DNA of 35,047 nucleotides from an uncultured Sutterella sp. Its GTDB lineage: Bacteria; Pseudomonadota; Gammaproteobacteria; Burkholderiales; Burkholderiaceae_F. The stretch is taken from assembly GCA_905206365.1 (NCBI GenBank), contig CAJLHF010000021.1:1-35047 (forward strand), in the 5' to 3' direction. The notes beneath the pieces were generated by a model that had not been told where the DNA came from, searched no databases, and saw only the letters and a program-made list of their open reading frames with translations. Made by a program: the position numbers and the translations under genes. The first letter of the stretch is position 1. Each line of letters starts with the position of its first letter. This document shows positions 8,831-17,041 of the stretch, piece by piece.

Positions 8831-10861
8831 ATGCAACTCGGCAACCTTTCGCTTCGGGCCAAGTTGCTCGGCGCCCTCGCGCTCGTCGTGACGGCGGCGA
8901 GTCTTCCGCTCATTCGGATCGGCTACGTCGATACCTACGGCCACGCGCTCGAGGCCGCGAAAGGACGGTTCGACGACGTGACGCGTATCGTCGCCGACGA
9001 GGTGGAACGTTCCTACCTCAATCGGCAGACGCTCGTCGTTGAAAAGGCGACGATCGAAAAGGACGACATCATCGCGGAGCTCGATGCGGTCGAAGAATGG
9101 GTGAAAGAGAACCGCGTGGGTGCCATGCGGCCGACGCTTGACTTTCTCTACACCGCCTGGCGAACGAACGTTGCGGTCGTCAACGAATGGGGCGAATTTC
9201 TGACGCTCTCCCCGGACGTGCGGCGCGCCTGGGCGCTCGATCCCGTCGACAGTCACGGGATTCGCTTTCGCGAGTACCTGCGCAATACGGGGCGCAACTT
9301 CGCCCGCGACGAATTCACTTTTCTTCGGTTGCGCTCCGAAGCGGGAGTCGACGAACCCTATCTCGTCGGGGTGAGGAAGGTTGCCGGTTACACCGTGGTG
9401 GTGCTCCAGATCCTCGACTACCTGGAGCCCTCCGAAGAGGCGCTCGTCGAAGAAGTGGCGCTCCACGCCAAGGACGCCGTGGCGTCCGTGACCGTCGATC
9501 CGAGGACGACGCTTCGAATCGTCACCGCTTCCGATCGGGAGATCGCGCGACGCGGTCCCCGAAGCAGCTCCCGGAGCAACCCCGAAAGCGAGGTCGAACC
9601 GAACGCTTCCGCCGCCACTCCTTCCGACGCTCTGCGTCGCAAGGCCCGAACCGAGGGGTTCGCGTCGTGCATCCTGGACGAGCCTTCGGGCAAGCGCCTC
9701 GCGGCCGTTCGTTACATCAAGGTCCTTGACTGGTACGTCGAAGGAACGGTACCGCTTCGCGTCGTATCGGGTCCTGCGGAACGCTACGCCACACGGCTTG
9801 CGGGGATCGCCTTCGGCGTTTTTCTGATCGTGGCGCTGGCGGGGCTCGGCCTTGTCACCTGGTTTTTGCGCCCCTTGCGGCGCTTGGCTTACGCGGCGGA
9901 GCGTCTCGAGCGGATCGATCTGAGGTCGGACGACTCGATGAAGGAACTTGAAGCGATCGGTGCGGGACTTCCCGCCGACGTGAAAGACGAAGTGGGACTT
10001 GTTGCGCGATCCTTCGGCCGGATGCTTCGGGCGCTCTCGAAAAACGTCCTCGCCCTCAAAGAGTCGCTCGCCCGGCAGCACGGGATCGAAGGCGAAATGC
10101 GCGCGGCCCGCGAAATTCAAACGGGGATGCTCGCCGCGCCCGATACGATCTTTCGTTCCGAGGGCTTTGAAGCTTACGGCCTCACGGATCCGGCACGCGA
10201 TGTGGGCGGGGATTTCTATGAGGTCGTGGAGCTTGAAAAGAGCCGCCGCGCCCTCGTCGTGGGGGACGTTTCGGGGAAGGGCGCTTCGGCCGCTCTCCTC
10301 ATGGCGGTAAGCCTCACGCTTGTGAGAAACGCGCTTCTCGACGGGCTTGAGCCCGCGGCCGCTCTCAAAAAGGTGAACGATCAGATTGCGGCCCGCAATC
10401 CCTCCTGCATGTTCGTGACGATCTGGGCGGGCGTCTTTGATCCCTCGACGGGGCGGCTCGACTATGCGAACGGCGGTCACTGTCCGCCCTTTACCCTCAC
10501 CGAAACGAGGGTCGGAAACGGGCTCGAAGTCCGTCCGGGGCGCTTGGAAGGCGTGAGCGGTCCTCTGGTGGGCGCGCTCGAAGGGGCGGACTACGTCGGC
10601 TTTTCGACGACGATCGCGCCCGGAGAAACGGTCGTTCTCTACACCGATGGCGTCTCGGAAGCGATGAACGCGAAGCGCGAACTCTTCGGCGAAGAGCGTC
10701 TCGAGAAGGTCCTCATTGCGGATGTTTTTCCGAGTACGAAGGACGCGGCCCTTGCGGTGACCGCCGCGGTTGCCGCTCATCGGGGCGACGTGGAGCAGTC
10801 GGATGACATCACGATGCTCGTATTCCGTCGTACGCAATCGATTGAGGAGACCGCACAATGA
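8831..10861 (+). CDS. btrU: Membrane-bound SpoIIE/PP2C-type phosphatase (BtrU/RsbU-like)
   Basis: This 676-residue protein is a transmembrane serine phosphatase of the partner-switching type, which removes phosphate from STAS anti-sigma-factor antagonists. It has one membrane helix at about residues 11-30, a large periplasmic sensing region (about 32-320), a second helix (about 323-346), a HAMP linker, and a SpoIIE/PP2C domain from about 427 to the end. Metal-site and core motifs are intact: DVGGDFY (about 457), GDVSGKGASAALLM (about 479), YANGGHCPP, LYTDGVSEAMN and SDDITMLVF. The ATG start at 8831 has AGAGG upstream. The stop overlaps the start of the next gene (ATGA), so the two are translationally coupled. 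In Bordetella, BtrU acts with BtrV and BtrW on the Bsc secretion system; matching STAS and kinase genes are at 32983 and 33369. Confidence 0.88.
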   Translation: MQLGNLSLRAKLLGALALVVTAASLPLIRIGYVDTYGHALEAAKGRFDDVTRIVADEVERSYLNRQTLVVEKATIEKDDIIAELDAVEEWVKENRVGAMRPTLDFLYTAWRTNVAVVNEWGEFLTLSPDVRRAWALDPVDSHGIRFREYLRNTGRNFARDEFTFLRLRSEAGVDEPYLVGVRKVAGYTVVVLQILDYLEPSEEALVEEVALHAKDAVASVTVDPRTTLRIVTASDREIARRGPRSSSRSNPESEVEPNASAATPSDALRRKARTEGFASCILDEPSGKRLAAVRYIKVLDWYVEGTVPLRVVSGPAERYATRLAGIAFGVFLIVALAGLGLVTWFLRPLRRLAYAAERLERIDLRSDDSMKELEAIGAGLPADVKDEVGLVARSFGRMLRALSKNVLALKESLARQHGIEGEMRAAREIQTGMLAAPDTIFRSEGFEAYGLTDPARDVGGDFYEVVELEKSRRALVVGDVSGKGASAALLMAVSLTLVRNALLDGLEPAAALKKVNDQIAARNPSCMFVTIWAGVFDPSTGRLDYANGGHCPPFTLTETRVGNGLEVRPGRLEGVSGPLVGALEGADYVGFSTTIAPGETVVLYTDGVSEAMNAKRELFGEERLEKVLIADVFPSTKDAALAVTAAVAAHRGDVEQSDDITMLVFRRTQSIEETAQ

Positions 10862-12102
10862 CGAACACCCTGAAAACCGTGACGTCGCCCGATGGCGTTC
10901 GTTTTCAAGTCATGAGCCGTCGTACGCTCGGGCAACTCGTCGGCGCGCTCGCGCTTACGCTCGGAGGTCCGATGCATGCCGGGGCCGCTCAGGCCGATGC
11001 GGCGGAGGAGCCCGACGCCGTTGCTCCCGTCCCCGAATTTCCGCTCGGGCGCCCGGCCAACGCGATTCTCGTCGCGGAAGGCGACTGCAAGGCGTTTCGC
11101 GACGTATTCCGGGCGGTTTTGAAGGGATTCGAGTCGCTCGGACTCACGAACCCTCCGGCGTCTCCGGCATCCGCCGCATCGCCCGAGGCTCCGAGCCTCG
11201 CCCGACTCTGGAGCGATGCGGTCGCGCGCTCGGAATCGGAAACGGCTTCCGTTGCCGAGCGTGCCGAACGCTTGCGGTTTCTCCCCGACGGGTTGTTCGA
11301 CTGCGGGTTCGATCCCCGCCGCGCGGTCGACGTTCGTCGGGCCGTCTCGGAGCGGATAGCCGATCCGGGTGCCGTGGATCTCATTTTCGTTCTCGGGGAG
11401 CTCCCGGCGCGTGAACTCCTTCCCGTTGCGGGCGGCATTCCGATGGTGGTGCTCTCGTCCGACGATCTTGAGGCGGGTTTCGGCGCCGAGCACGAAAACC
11501 TCCACGTCGCGCGCGTCACGGGGCGCTTTGCCCGTCAGACGGAAGTCTTTCATGAGGTTCGTCCCTTCGGACACTTGGCGCTCCTCGCGTCCGAAGCGCG
11601 TCTTGCCTCCGCGGGCGAAGACGAAATCCGCGAGGCGTGCGAACGCTTGGGGGTTCGCTTTGAAACCGTGACTTACCCCGAGCGGGGCGACGGCTCCCGG
11701 GGCGATTTCGACGCCTTCATGCGGGGTCTCGAACGCGTGCGCGACGCGGGGTGCGACGCGGTCGTCCTCCCCTGGTTCTTTGCCGAAGACGACGACTTCC
11801 CGACGGTCGTCGACTTTCTCGTTCGAAACGGGATCGTCGCCTTTTCGCAGGCGGGCGGCGACTTCGTCGCGCGCGGGATCCTGTTGGGGGCGGGCACCGA
11901 GAGCGTCGAAGGTTACGGGCTCTTCGAAGCCGACGTCGTCGAACGGATTCTTTCGGGGGAGACCCCCTCGAGCATTCGACAGACTTTCACGCAACGCGGG
12001 CGCCTCGTCGTCAACCTCGTCACCGCCATGCGGATGGGGTGGCGGCCGCCCTTCGGACTCCTCGTTTCGGTCGAACGCGCCTATGCGGCGCAGAGCCGCT
12101 GA
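10858..12102 (+). CDS. ABC-type periplasmic substrate-binding protein (ABC_sub_bind/TrpX-like family)
   Basis: A 414-residue exported protein. A hydrophobic signal follows SRRTLGQLVGALALTL near residue 20; the twin arginine makes Tat export possible. The rest resembles the ABC_sub_bind family of two-lobed solute-binding proteins, best seen at the end, where VNLVTAMRMGWRPPFGLL corresponds to the family's usual closing motif (INLKTAKALGL-PP--LL). Segments such as VDLIFVLGELPA and CDAVVLPWFFAEDDDFPTVVDFL fit the lobe strands. No ABC permease or ATPase gene is nearby, so it is unlikely to serve transport here. Its start overlaps the phosphatase stop by four bases, which suggests it delivers a ligand signal to the phosphatase's periplasmic domain (inference). 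An ATG at 10912 is an alternative start that would begin just before the twin arginine. Confidence 0.75.
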   Translation: MTNTLKTVTSPDGVRFQVMSRRTLGQLVGALALTLGGPMHAGAAQADAAEEPDAVAPVPEFPLGRPANAILVAEGDCKAFRDVFRAVLKGFESLGLTNPPASPASAASPEAPSLARLWSDAVARSESETASVAERAERLRFLPDGLFDCGFDPRRAVDVRRAVSERIADPGAVDLIFVLGELPARELLPVAGGIPMVVLSSDDLEAGFGAEHENLHVARVTGRFARQTEVFHEVRPFGHLALLASEARLASAGEDEIREACERLGVRFETVTYPERGDGSRGDFDAFMRGLERVRDAGCDAVVLPWFFAEDDDFPTVVDFLVRNGIVAFSQAGGDFVARGILLGAGTESVEGYGLFEADVVERILSGETPSSIRQTFTQRGRLVVNLVTAMRMGWRPPFGLLVSVERAYAAQSR

Positions 12103-12140
12103 GGCGCTCCAAGGCGCGCTACTGCGATTCCTTCGAACAA

Positions 12141-12168
12141 ACAAAACCCCCGGGGGTCGTCCCGGGGG
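12141..12168 (-). terminator. Terminator of the sctW-sctV operon
   Basis: A perfect 8-bp stem (12147-12154 with 12161-12168) around a 6-base loop. On the minus strand it is followed by TTTTGTTTGTT, a typical U-tract. It lies just past the sctV stop and also separates it from the converging binding-protein gene. Confidence 0.85.
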
Positions 12169-12190
12169 AGGCGAAGCGGAAGTCGTCGAC

Positions 12191-14287
12191 TCAGATCCGA
12201 ATGCGCGCCAGCGGCTGCACCGAGATTTCGGGCGTCACTTCCTGATAGGCCATGACGGAGAGCTCGTAGAACTTCGGCTCGATCAACTTTCGCACGTACC
12301 GGCGAATGTCCATGCTCACCATCAGGACGGGCTTTTGGGGGTTGCGTCGGTAGGGACCCGCCGCGCGTTCGACGGCTTCGAGAATCCGTTGCGACGACCC
12401 GGGGTCGAGCGACAGGAAAGCACCCGCGGACGTTTGACGGATGGCCTTTCGAATGGTTTCCTCGACGGCGGGCTCCATCAGGATGACGGGGAGCATGTTC
12501 TGTCCCTTCGAGTACATGTAGCAGATCTGCCGCTTCAAGGCCGAGCGCACGTATTCGGTGAGCATCACGACGTCCTTTTCCTTCGGGGCCCAGTCGATCA
12601 GGGCCTGAAGGATCGTGCGGAGGTCGCGAATCGAGACGTGCTCCTGAACGAGTCGTTGCAGGATGTCGGCGATGCGCTGCACGGGCAAAAGGCGCGTCGC
12701 CTCGCGCACGAGGTCCGGCGCGCGTTCTTCCATCTTGTCGAGGAGATACTTCGTTTCCTGCATCCCGATGAAATTCTCGGCGTGCCGCGTGAGAAGGAGC
12801 GACAGGTGGTAGGCGAGGATCTTCGAGTGGTCCATACAGCCGATCCCCGCTTTGGCGAGACGCTCGGCCGAGGATTTCGGCACCCAAAGGGAGTCGATGT
12901 CGGGGAGAAACGGTTTTCCTTCGAGCACGTCGATGCCGAGGAGTGCCAGGTTCTCCTTTTTCTCGCGCACGATCACGCGGTCGCGCACGAGCTCTCCGGT
13001 GGCGAGCGGAATTTCGTTCAGATTGAGGATGTAGGTTAGGCCCGTCAACGCGGGATTCGGGCGGATGTTGATGCCCGGGAACGGGACGCCCAAGTCGAAG
13101 TAGAGCGCGCGGCGCAATTCCGCGAGCTCGGCGTTGAGTTCCGCATAGACCATCGTCTCGCCGATCCCCGGGGAGATGTCGAGAATAATCGGTACGGTCG
13201 GAAGGAATTCGTCGCCCGCAGGTGCCGCACCTCGGCGGCGCGCAGGGGTGCGCACGACCGGGGCGAGCGTCTTTTCGAGTTCCGCTTTCGCGTCGGGTTC
13301 GGCCGGGGCCGCGTTGACGCGCGTGAGCACTCGCCCTAGGAGGAAAACGGCTGCCGCCATCGTGAAGAGCTGCGGCTTCGGGAAGCCAGGAATGAGAGCG
13401 AGAAGGAAAATGAGACCGCCCGCCATTTCGAGGGCGCGGGGCTGGTTGAAGAATTGCTTCCCCACCTGGGCGCCCAAGTCTTCGCGCGTGTCGCCCGAAC
13501 GGGTGATGAGAATGCCCGCCGAAATCGAAACGAGAAGCGACGGAATCTGGGAGACGAGCCCGTCGCCGATCGTGAGAATGCCGTAGAGCTCAAGCGCCGC
13601 ACCCGCCGACATGTCGTGCTGCATGACGCCCACGATCGTGCCGCCGATGATGTTGATGGCGGTGACGACCATCCCCGCGATGCTGTCGCCTTTTACGAAC
13701 TTCATCGCGCCGTCCATGGCCCCGTACATTTTGCTTTCCATCTGCACGGCGTTGCGGCGCCGTTGTGCTTCTTCCATGTCGATGACGCCCGCACGCAGGT
13801 CCGCGTCGATCGACATTTGTTTCCCGGGCATCGCATCGAGCGTGAAACGCGCGCCCACTTCCGCCACGCGCTCCGCTCCCTTGGCGATGACGAGAAACTG
13901 CACGATCGTGAGGATGAGAAAGACGACCGCGCCCACGACGAAATTGCTCCCCGTGGCGAATTCGCCGAAGGTGTAAATGATTTCACCCGCGTCGGCCTGC
14001 AAAAGAATGAGGCGCGTCGTCGTGATGTTGAGCCCGACGCGAAAGAGCGTCGTGAAAAGGAGCATCGTCGGGAAGGACGAGAATTCCAGGGGCGACTTCA
14101 CGTACATCGCCATCATGAGCATCATGAAGGAGATCGTGAGGTTGGCGCCGATGAAGGTGTCGACGAGTGCCGTGGGCATCGGCAGGATCATGAGCGTGAC
14201 GACGATGACGAGAAGCGCCACCATCGCAAGGTCGCTGTGGCGTGTGATCGTATCGGCGACGCGTCCCGCTTTCCGAAGGAATGTCAT
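12191..14287 (-). CDS. sctV: SctV, T3SS export gate protein (LcrD/FlhA family)
   Basis: A 698-residue protein of normal family length. SctV forms a nine-subunit gate in the inner membrane that receives substrates and passes them into the export channel. Residues 1-330 hold the membrane segments, starting with LAMVALLVIVVTLMILPMP, and the conserved cytoplasmic loop with the family signature around RVAEVGARFTLDAMPGKQMS, IDADLRAG and EEAQRRR. Residues from about 360 on are the soluble domain that forms the ring. The ATG start has AAGGA upstream and lies 2 bases after the sctY stop, so translation is coupled. It is the last gene of the sctW-sycN-sctX-sctY-sctV unit, the same order as in Yersinia. 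Confidence 0.97.
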   Translation of the reverse strand: MTFLRKAGRVADTITRHSDLAMVALLVIVVTLMILPMPTALVDTFIGANLTISFMMLMMAMYVKSPLEFSSFPTMLLFTTLFRVGLNITTTRLILLQADAGEIIYTFGEFATGSNFVVGAVVFLILTIVQFLVIAKGAERVAEVGARFTLDAMPGKQMSIDADLRAGVIDMEEAQRRRNAVQMESKMYGAMDGAMKFVKGDSIAGMVVTAINIIGGTIVGVMQHDMSAGAALELYGILTIGDGLVSQIPSLLVSISAGILITRSGDTREDLGAQVGKQFFNQPRALEMAGGLIFLLALIPGFPKPQLFTMAAAVFLLGRVLTRVNAAPAEPDAKAELEKTLAPVVRTPARRRGAAPAGDEFLPTVPIILDISPGIGETMVYAELNAELAELRRALYFDLGVPFPGINIRPNPALTGLTYILNLNEIPLATGELVRDRVIVREKKENLALLGIDVLEGKPFLPDIDSLWVPKSSAERLAKAGIGCMDHSKILAYHLSLLLTRHAENFIGMQETKYLLDKMEERAPDLVREATRLLPVQRIADILQRLVQEHVSIRDLRTILQALIDWAPKEKDVVMLTEYVRSALKRQICYMYSKGQNMLPVILMEPAVEETIRKAIRQTSAGAFLSLDPGSSQRILEAVERAAGPYRRNPQKPVLMVSMDIRRYVRKLIEPKFYELSVMAYQEVTPEISVQPLARIRI

Positions 14288-14289
14288 GG

Positions 14290-14733
14290 TCAGGAGTCCT
14301 TGCGCGTTCGGGTGGAGTTCGTCGTAAAGAGCGAATCGGTCGCGGAGCCCGCTTCGGCCGAACGCGGCTGAAGCGCAGCGCCTCCGAACCGCTCGTAATC
14401 TTCGAGCGCCGCGCGTGCTTCTTCGGCGCGACCTTCAAGCCACAGGGCCTGGGCTTTCACGAGGTGAAGCGTCGTTGCGCGCGTCGAAAGAGGCCCCGAG
14501 CCGAAGGCCGATTTCACGTGCCCAAGAGCTTCGCCCCCGTCGCCCGATTCGAGCGCGACGACCGCAAGTCCCGCGTGAGCGGCGCGGCTTTCGGCGGAGT
14601 TTTCGGGCGAAAGGGCTGCGAGTGCTTCGTAGACGCGTCGCGCGGCCTCAAGCCGACCCATGCGGTAGTAGAGAAAGGCGAGAACCGAGAGCGTCGTGCG
14701 CTCGCCGGTCGTGAGTTCGGTTGCGTCGCTCAC
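14290..14733 (-). CDS. sctY: SctY, TPR chaperone for SctX (YscY family)
   Basis: A 147-residue protein with TPR-type helical repeats: YYRMGRLEAARRVYEALAAL, a second around AGLAVVALESGDGGEALGHV, and a third around VKAQALWLEGRAEEARAAL. YscY-family proteins bind YscX and the gate protein SctV and are needed for early secretion. The start is the GTG at 14733, supported by GGAGG five bases upstream and a one-base gap from the sctX stop. The tail after residue 115 is polar and probably disordered. The assignment comes from size, TPR layout and position between sctX and sctV, as in Yersinia and Pseudomonas. Confidence 0.85.
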   Translation of the reverse strand: MSDATELTTGERTTLSVLAFLYYRMGRLEAARRVYEALAALSPENSAESRAAHAGLAVVALESGDGGEALGHVKSAFGSGPLSTRATTLHLVKAQALWLEGRAEEARAALEDYERFGGAALQPRSAEAGSATDSLFTTNSTRTRKDS

Positions 14734-14734
14734 C

Positions 14735-15112
14735 TCAACCTCCCACCATGAGATTGCGGTAGGCGGTCAGGAGAAGGCCGTTCACCTGCAGAGGTTCGAG
14801 GTCTTCCTTCAAGAGCGCGGCCGCTTCGGGCGAGGTGTCGGCGCGTTTTCGCAACTTCTCGGCGAGGGACGCGAGATCCTCGCGAAAGCCTTCGGGCGTC
14901 ACCGTCCGACCGTCTCCGAGCTCGGGGCAAAGGAGCCGCTCGAAGGCGGTGCGGGAGTTGACCGGTCCGTAGAGGGTCTCCAACGTCGACTCGCGAAGAA
15001 TGCTCGCCGCGAGGTCCTTCGCCTGCGGCAGAAGGTCCGCCTCCGGGGCGGGCAGGAGCTCGTCGATCCCGAGCGCGGGATTGAAGAGGGCGTTGTGAAC
15101 GGAAGAGGGCAT
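14735..15112 (-). CDS. sctX: SctX, early secreted T3SS component (YscX family)
   Basis: A 125-residue protein, close to YscX in length (122). YscX is a small secreted protein that binds YscY and SctV and is required for export of needle-type substrates. The N-terminal motif FNPALGIDELL resembles the early GI-L motif of YscX, and the C-terminal end LQVNGLLLTAYRNLM fits the family's closing helix. The frame is open upstream to 15268, but I chose the ATG at 15112. The upstream part has an AT-rich composition unlike its neighbours and contains a 49-base repeat whose period breaks the reading frame, so it looks non-coding. No good ribosome site precedes 15112. Confidence 0.8.
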   Translation of the reverse strand: MPSSVHNALFNPALGIDELLPAPEADLLPQAKDLAASILRESTLETLYGPVNSRTAFERLLCPELGDGRTVTPEGFREDLASLAEKLRKRADTSPEAAALLKEDLEPLQVNGLLLTAYRNLMVGG

Positions 15113-15210
15113 GGAAGTTTTGATCGAAAGGAATCGACAAATAATTCGGAGGATTCGTAAGGCGACGGAATCTCGAAAGAAATCGATAAAGGATGCGATA
15201 AATTCGTAAG
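15113..15210. repeat. Two tandem imperfect 49-base repeats upstream of sctX
   Basis: Copy A is 15113-15161 and copy B is 15162-15210. They agree at 31 of 49 positions overall and at 29 of the last 38. Shared stretches on the plus strand are TCGAAAG, AATCGA, AAA and ATTCGTAAG. The tract is AT-rich in a GC-rich cluster and lies in a 136-base gap between sycN and sctX. This suggests a regulatory element or promoter for sctX-sctY-sctV, not coding sequence. Confidence 0.65.
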
Positions 15211-15216
15211 ACAACG

Positions 15217-15228
15217 AGATTCGAATCT
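15217..15228. promoter_or_regulatory. 12-base perfect palindrome, possible operator
   Basis: AGATTCGAATCT is a perfect palindrome 6 bases beyond the tandem repeats. Its core GATTC/GAATC echoes the ATTCG stretch of the repeats. Such symmetry fits a dimeric DNA-binding protein, but no regulator is known here. Confidence 0.35.
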
Positions 15229-15248
15229 GTCGGTCCGATAGCGCCGTA

Positions 15249-15623
15249 TCATCGACATCCCGCCGCATCGATCAGGGCGCGCAGCCCGTTTTCAAGGTCC
15301 GCGCCCGTCACCCGCGTTTCGTCGTAGTTGAGTGCAAAAACGACTCGCCCGTGAAAAACGCCCGCGTGAAGCGGAAGATCGGGCGAGGCGTCCCAGCCTG
15401 CGCGCTCAAGTATCGCGCCGACGTCGGGGATCTCGCCCGGGCGCTCCGGCAAGGCGAGCGCAAGGAGAAGACCCCCTGCGGCGGGACTTTCGCCCGGCAC
15501 GCGCTCGATCGTCACGGAGCCGAGTCCGTCGAATTCGAGCGCCGCGCGTCCGAGCTCGTCGAGCGCGAGGTCCGCGAGGCCGAGTCGTCGGCCGAAGTCG
15601 CTGATGGCGTCGTTCGTCGTCAT
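15249..15623 (-). CDS. sycN: SycN-like chaperone for the SctW gatekeeper
   Basis: A 124-residue acidic protein of the class I chaperone type. It aligns with SycN along its length: an N-terminal helix with FGRRLGLADL, a central strand pair around LEFDGLGSVTIERV and LLLALALP, and the SycN-like stretch DLPLHAGVFHGRVVFALNYDE, followed by a closing helix with a GLRALI segment. SycN, together with YscB, binds the N terminus of YopN in Yersinia. No YscB-like partner gene is visible in the window. It lies 17 bases after sctW and precedes sctX, exactly where sycN (pcr2 in Pseudomonas) lies. Confidence 0.82.
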   Translation of the reverse strand: MTTNDAISDFGRRLGLADLALDELGRAALEFDGLGSVTIERVPGESPAAGGLLLALALPERPGEIPDVGAILERAGWDASPDLPLHAGVFHGRVVFALNYDETRVTGADLENGLRALIDAAGCR

Positions 15624-15640
15624 GATGATGGTGTCCGTTT

Positions 15641-16774
15641 TCAGGATTCGTCAAGCGAGGCGAGCCACTCGTCTTCTCGCGCGATCGTCGCGTCGACGTG
15701 GCTTTGAACGGCATCGAGCACGCTCATGCGGCCCGCGTCGTCCTCGAAAAGTGCCGGCGGGAATTTGCGTACGGCGGAGAGCAGCTCCTGCGCGAAGAGC
15801 ACCTCGTGCTCGATGTCGGAGGGACGGGCTTTCTCGCAGATCGCTTCGACCCGCCCCGGAGCGATTCGACCGCGTTCGCGCAGGGCCAAAAGGTCCCCGA
15901 GGAGCGCGGTCGCATCAAGACTCGTCTTTTCGCCGTGCACGGTGCTCCAGCGCGTGAGGAGATCTTCGCAGATTTTCCAGCCGCTTTGCGCGAGCCGCAC
16001 GAGGCCGAGTTTGGCATGCACGCTCTCCAGGTGCGTGCGCCCCATGCTCGGCGTTTCGGAGGCGATGTCGGCGCCGATCGCCGCGAAGAGAAAGTCGAGC
16101 GCCGCTTCGAACCGGTCCCCGTACTTCGCGCGGATTTCGGCATAGACTTCGGAAACGCTCGAAAATTCCCCGACCGTTTCGCGGTAGAAGTCCCGCGCTT
16201 GGTCGACGGAGCCCGCTTCGGGAAAGTGTTCCGACGCGAGCGCCGGGGGAATGCCGAGTCGGATGGCAACGGCATTTTCTTTGTAGTAGCGCTCGGAGAG
16301 CGAGCGCAACTCCGCCGTTAGGTGCTCGGGCACTGCCGGGTCGCTCTCGAAAGCGTCAAGGGCCGATCGCATCGCGGTCCAACGATCCGTGGGGTCGGGA
16401 AACGCTTCTTCGAGGGTGCGCTCCAAAGCCCTGCGGCCGTCCGCATGCTTGAGGTGCTCGATCAGATCGTTGAGTTTTTCGCTCTTTCCCGCCTTTTCCA
16501 TAAGGAGCCGACAGAGTTCGAGGAGGCGCTTCGCGTCGTCTACTCCCGAACGCTCTTTGCGGCGTTCGAGCTCGTAGTCCTTCGTGCGGTCGACCGAGAA
16601 TCCGAGCTCTTCGGCCGCGTCCGCGAGAAGCGATGCGGGCGAGTCGGACACCTTCACGGCGTGCCCGAGAAAGACGCCCGTCGTTTCGCCCGAGCCTCGG
16701 CCCTTCACGCCGTGCGCGTCCGGGAAAGTCGCGTTCGTTGCCCAACCCGGGCCAACGGTATCGATCGTCGACAT
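15641..16774 (-). CDS. sctW: SctW gatekeeper, natural YopN-TyeA fusion
   Basis: A 377-residue protein that controls the order of secretion, holding back effectors until host contact. Residues about 50-280 fit the helical YopN/MxiC region. Residues from about 287 to 377 match TyeA: LLGDLLALRERGRIAPGRVE, then an AQELLSAVRKFPPALFEDD segment and AREDEWLASLD at the end. Yersinia makes YopN and TyeA from separate genes of about 293 and 92 residues; here the sum is one frame, as in MxiC- or CopN-type gatekeepers. The ATG at 16774 has GGAG 11 bases upstream. It is the first gene of the minus-strand operon, reading away from the lcrG-like gene. Confidence 0.9.
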   Translation of the reverse strand: MSTIDTVGPGWATNATFPDAHGVKGRGSGETTGVFLGHAVKVSDSPASLLADAAEELGFSVDRTKDYELERRKERSGVDDAKRLLELCRLLMEKAGKSEKLNDLIEHLKHADGRRALERTLEEAFPDPTDRWTAMRSALDAFESDPAVPEHLTAELRSLSERYYKENAVAIRLGIPPALASEHFPEAGSVDQARDFYRETVGEFSSVSEVYAEIRAKYGDRFEAALDFLFAAIGADIASETPSMGRTHLESVHAKLGLVRLAQSGWKICEDLLTRWSTVHGEKTSLDATALLGDLLALRERGRIAPGRVEAICEKARPSDIEHEVLFAQELLSAVRKFPPALFEDDAGRMSVLDAVQSHVDATIAREDEWLASLDES

Positions 16775-17041
16775 AAACGAAAAAACTCCAAATCATCTTC
16801 ATGAGGGCCGCGTTCGGCGCAACAGCGAAAGACGCCCGTTGTCTCGTCCGAACCTCTGCCCCTCGCACCCGCCGAACGGAAATTTCCCCAAGTCTACCAA
16901 TCGGCACGCGTTTTCGGCGCCGACTGTTTTGCCGACGGGCGTTCGGATGGTATAGGATTATCTGGCCGGATTTCCCAGTTTTTCAGGCGGAATCGGCGAA
17001 AGACATCCGGATTTCAATTCACCACGGAGATACAACGGATT
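16775..17041. promoter_or_regulatory. Divergent control region between sctW and the translocator operon
   Basis: This 267-base gap lies between oppositely directed T3SS operons. On the plus strand, TATAGGAT at 16951-16958 could be a -10 element, with TTTGCC at 16928-16933 as a poor -35 at 17 bases. CCGGATTTC occurs twice, at 16966 and 17007, 41 bases apart. A GGAAATTTCC palindrome lies near 16879 and could serve the sctW direction. No gene is visible here. Confidence 0.5.
16954..16990 (+). promoter_or_regulatory. Copy 2 of the 37-base block shared with the phosphatase upstream region
   Basis: It matches 8770-8806 at 25 of 37 ungapped positions, with GGATTTCC and AGTTT conserved. It overlaps the possible -10 element and lies 51 bases before the lcrG-like start. 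In the phosphatase region the distance is 24 bases, so its distance from the start codon is not fixed. Confidence 0.4.

Noticed and set aside
8549..10858. Minus-strand open frame of 769 codons opposite the phosphatase
   Set aside because: The plus-strand frame has intact SpoIIE motifs; the opposite product is Arg-, His- and Gly-rich without recognisable features.
15113..15268. 52-residue N-terminal extension of SctX
   Set aside because: The stretch overlaps the 49-base repeats, is AT-rich, would overlap the sycN end, and gives a length unlike YscX.
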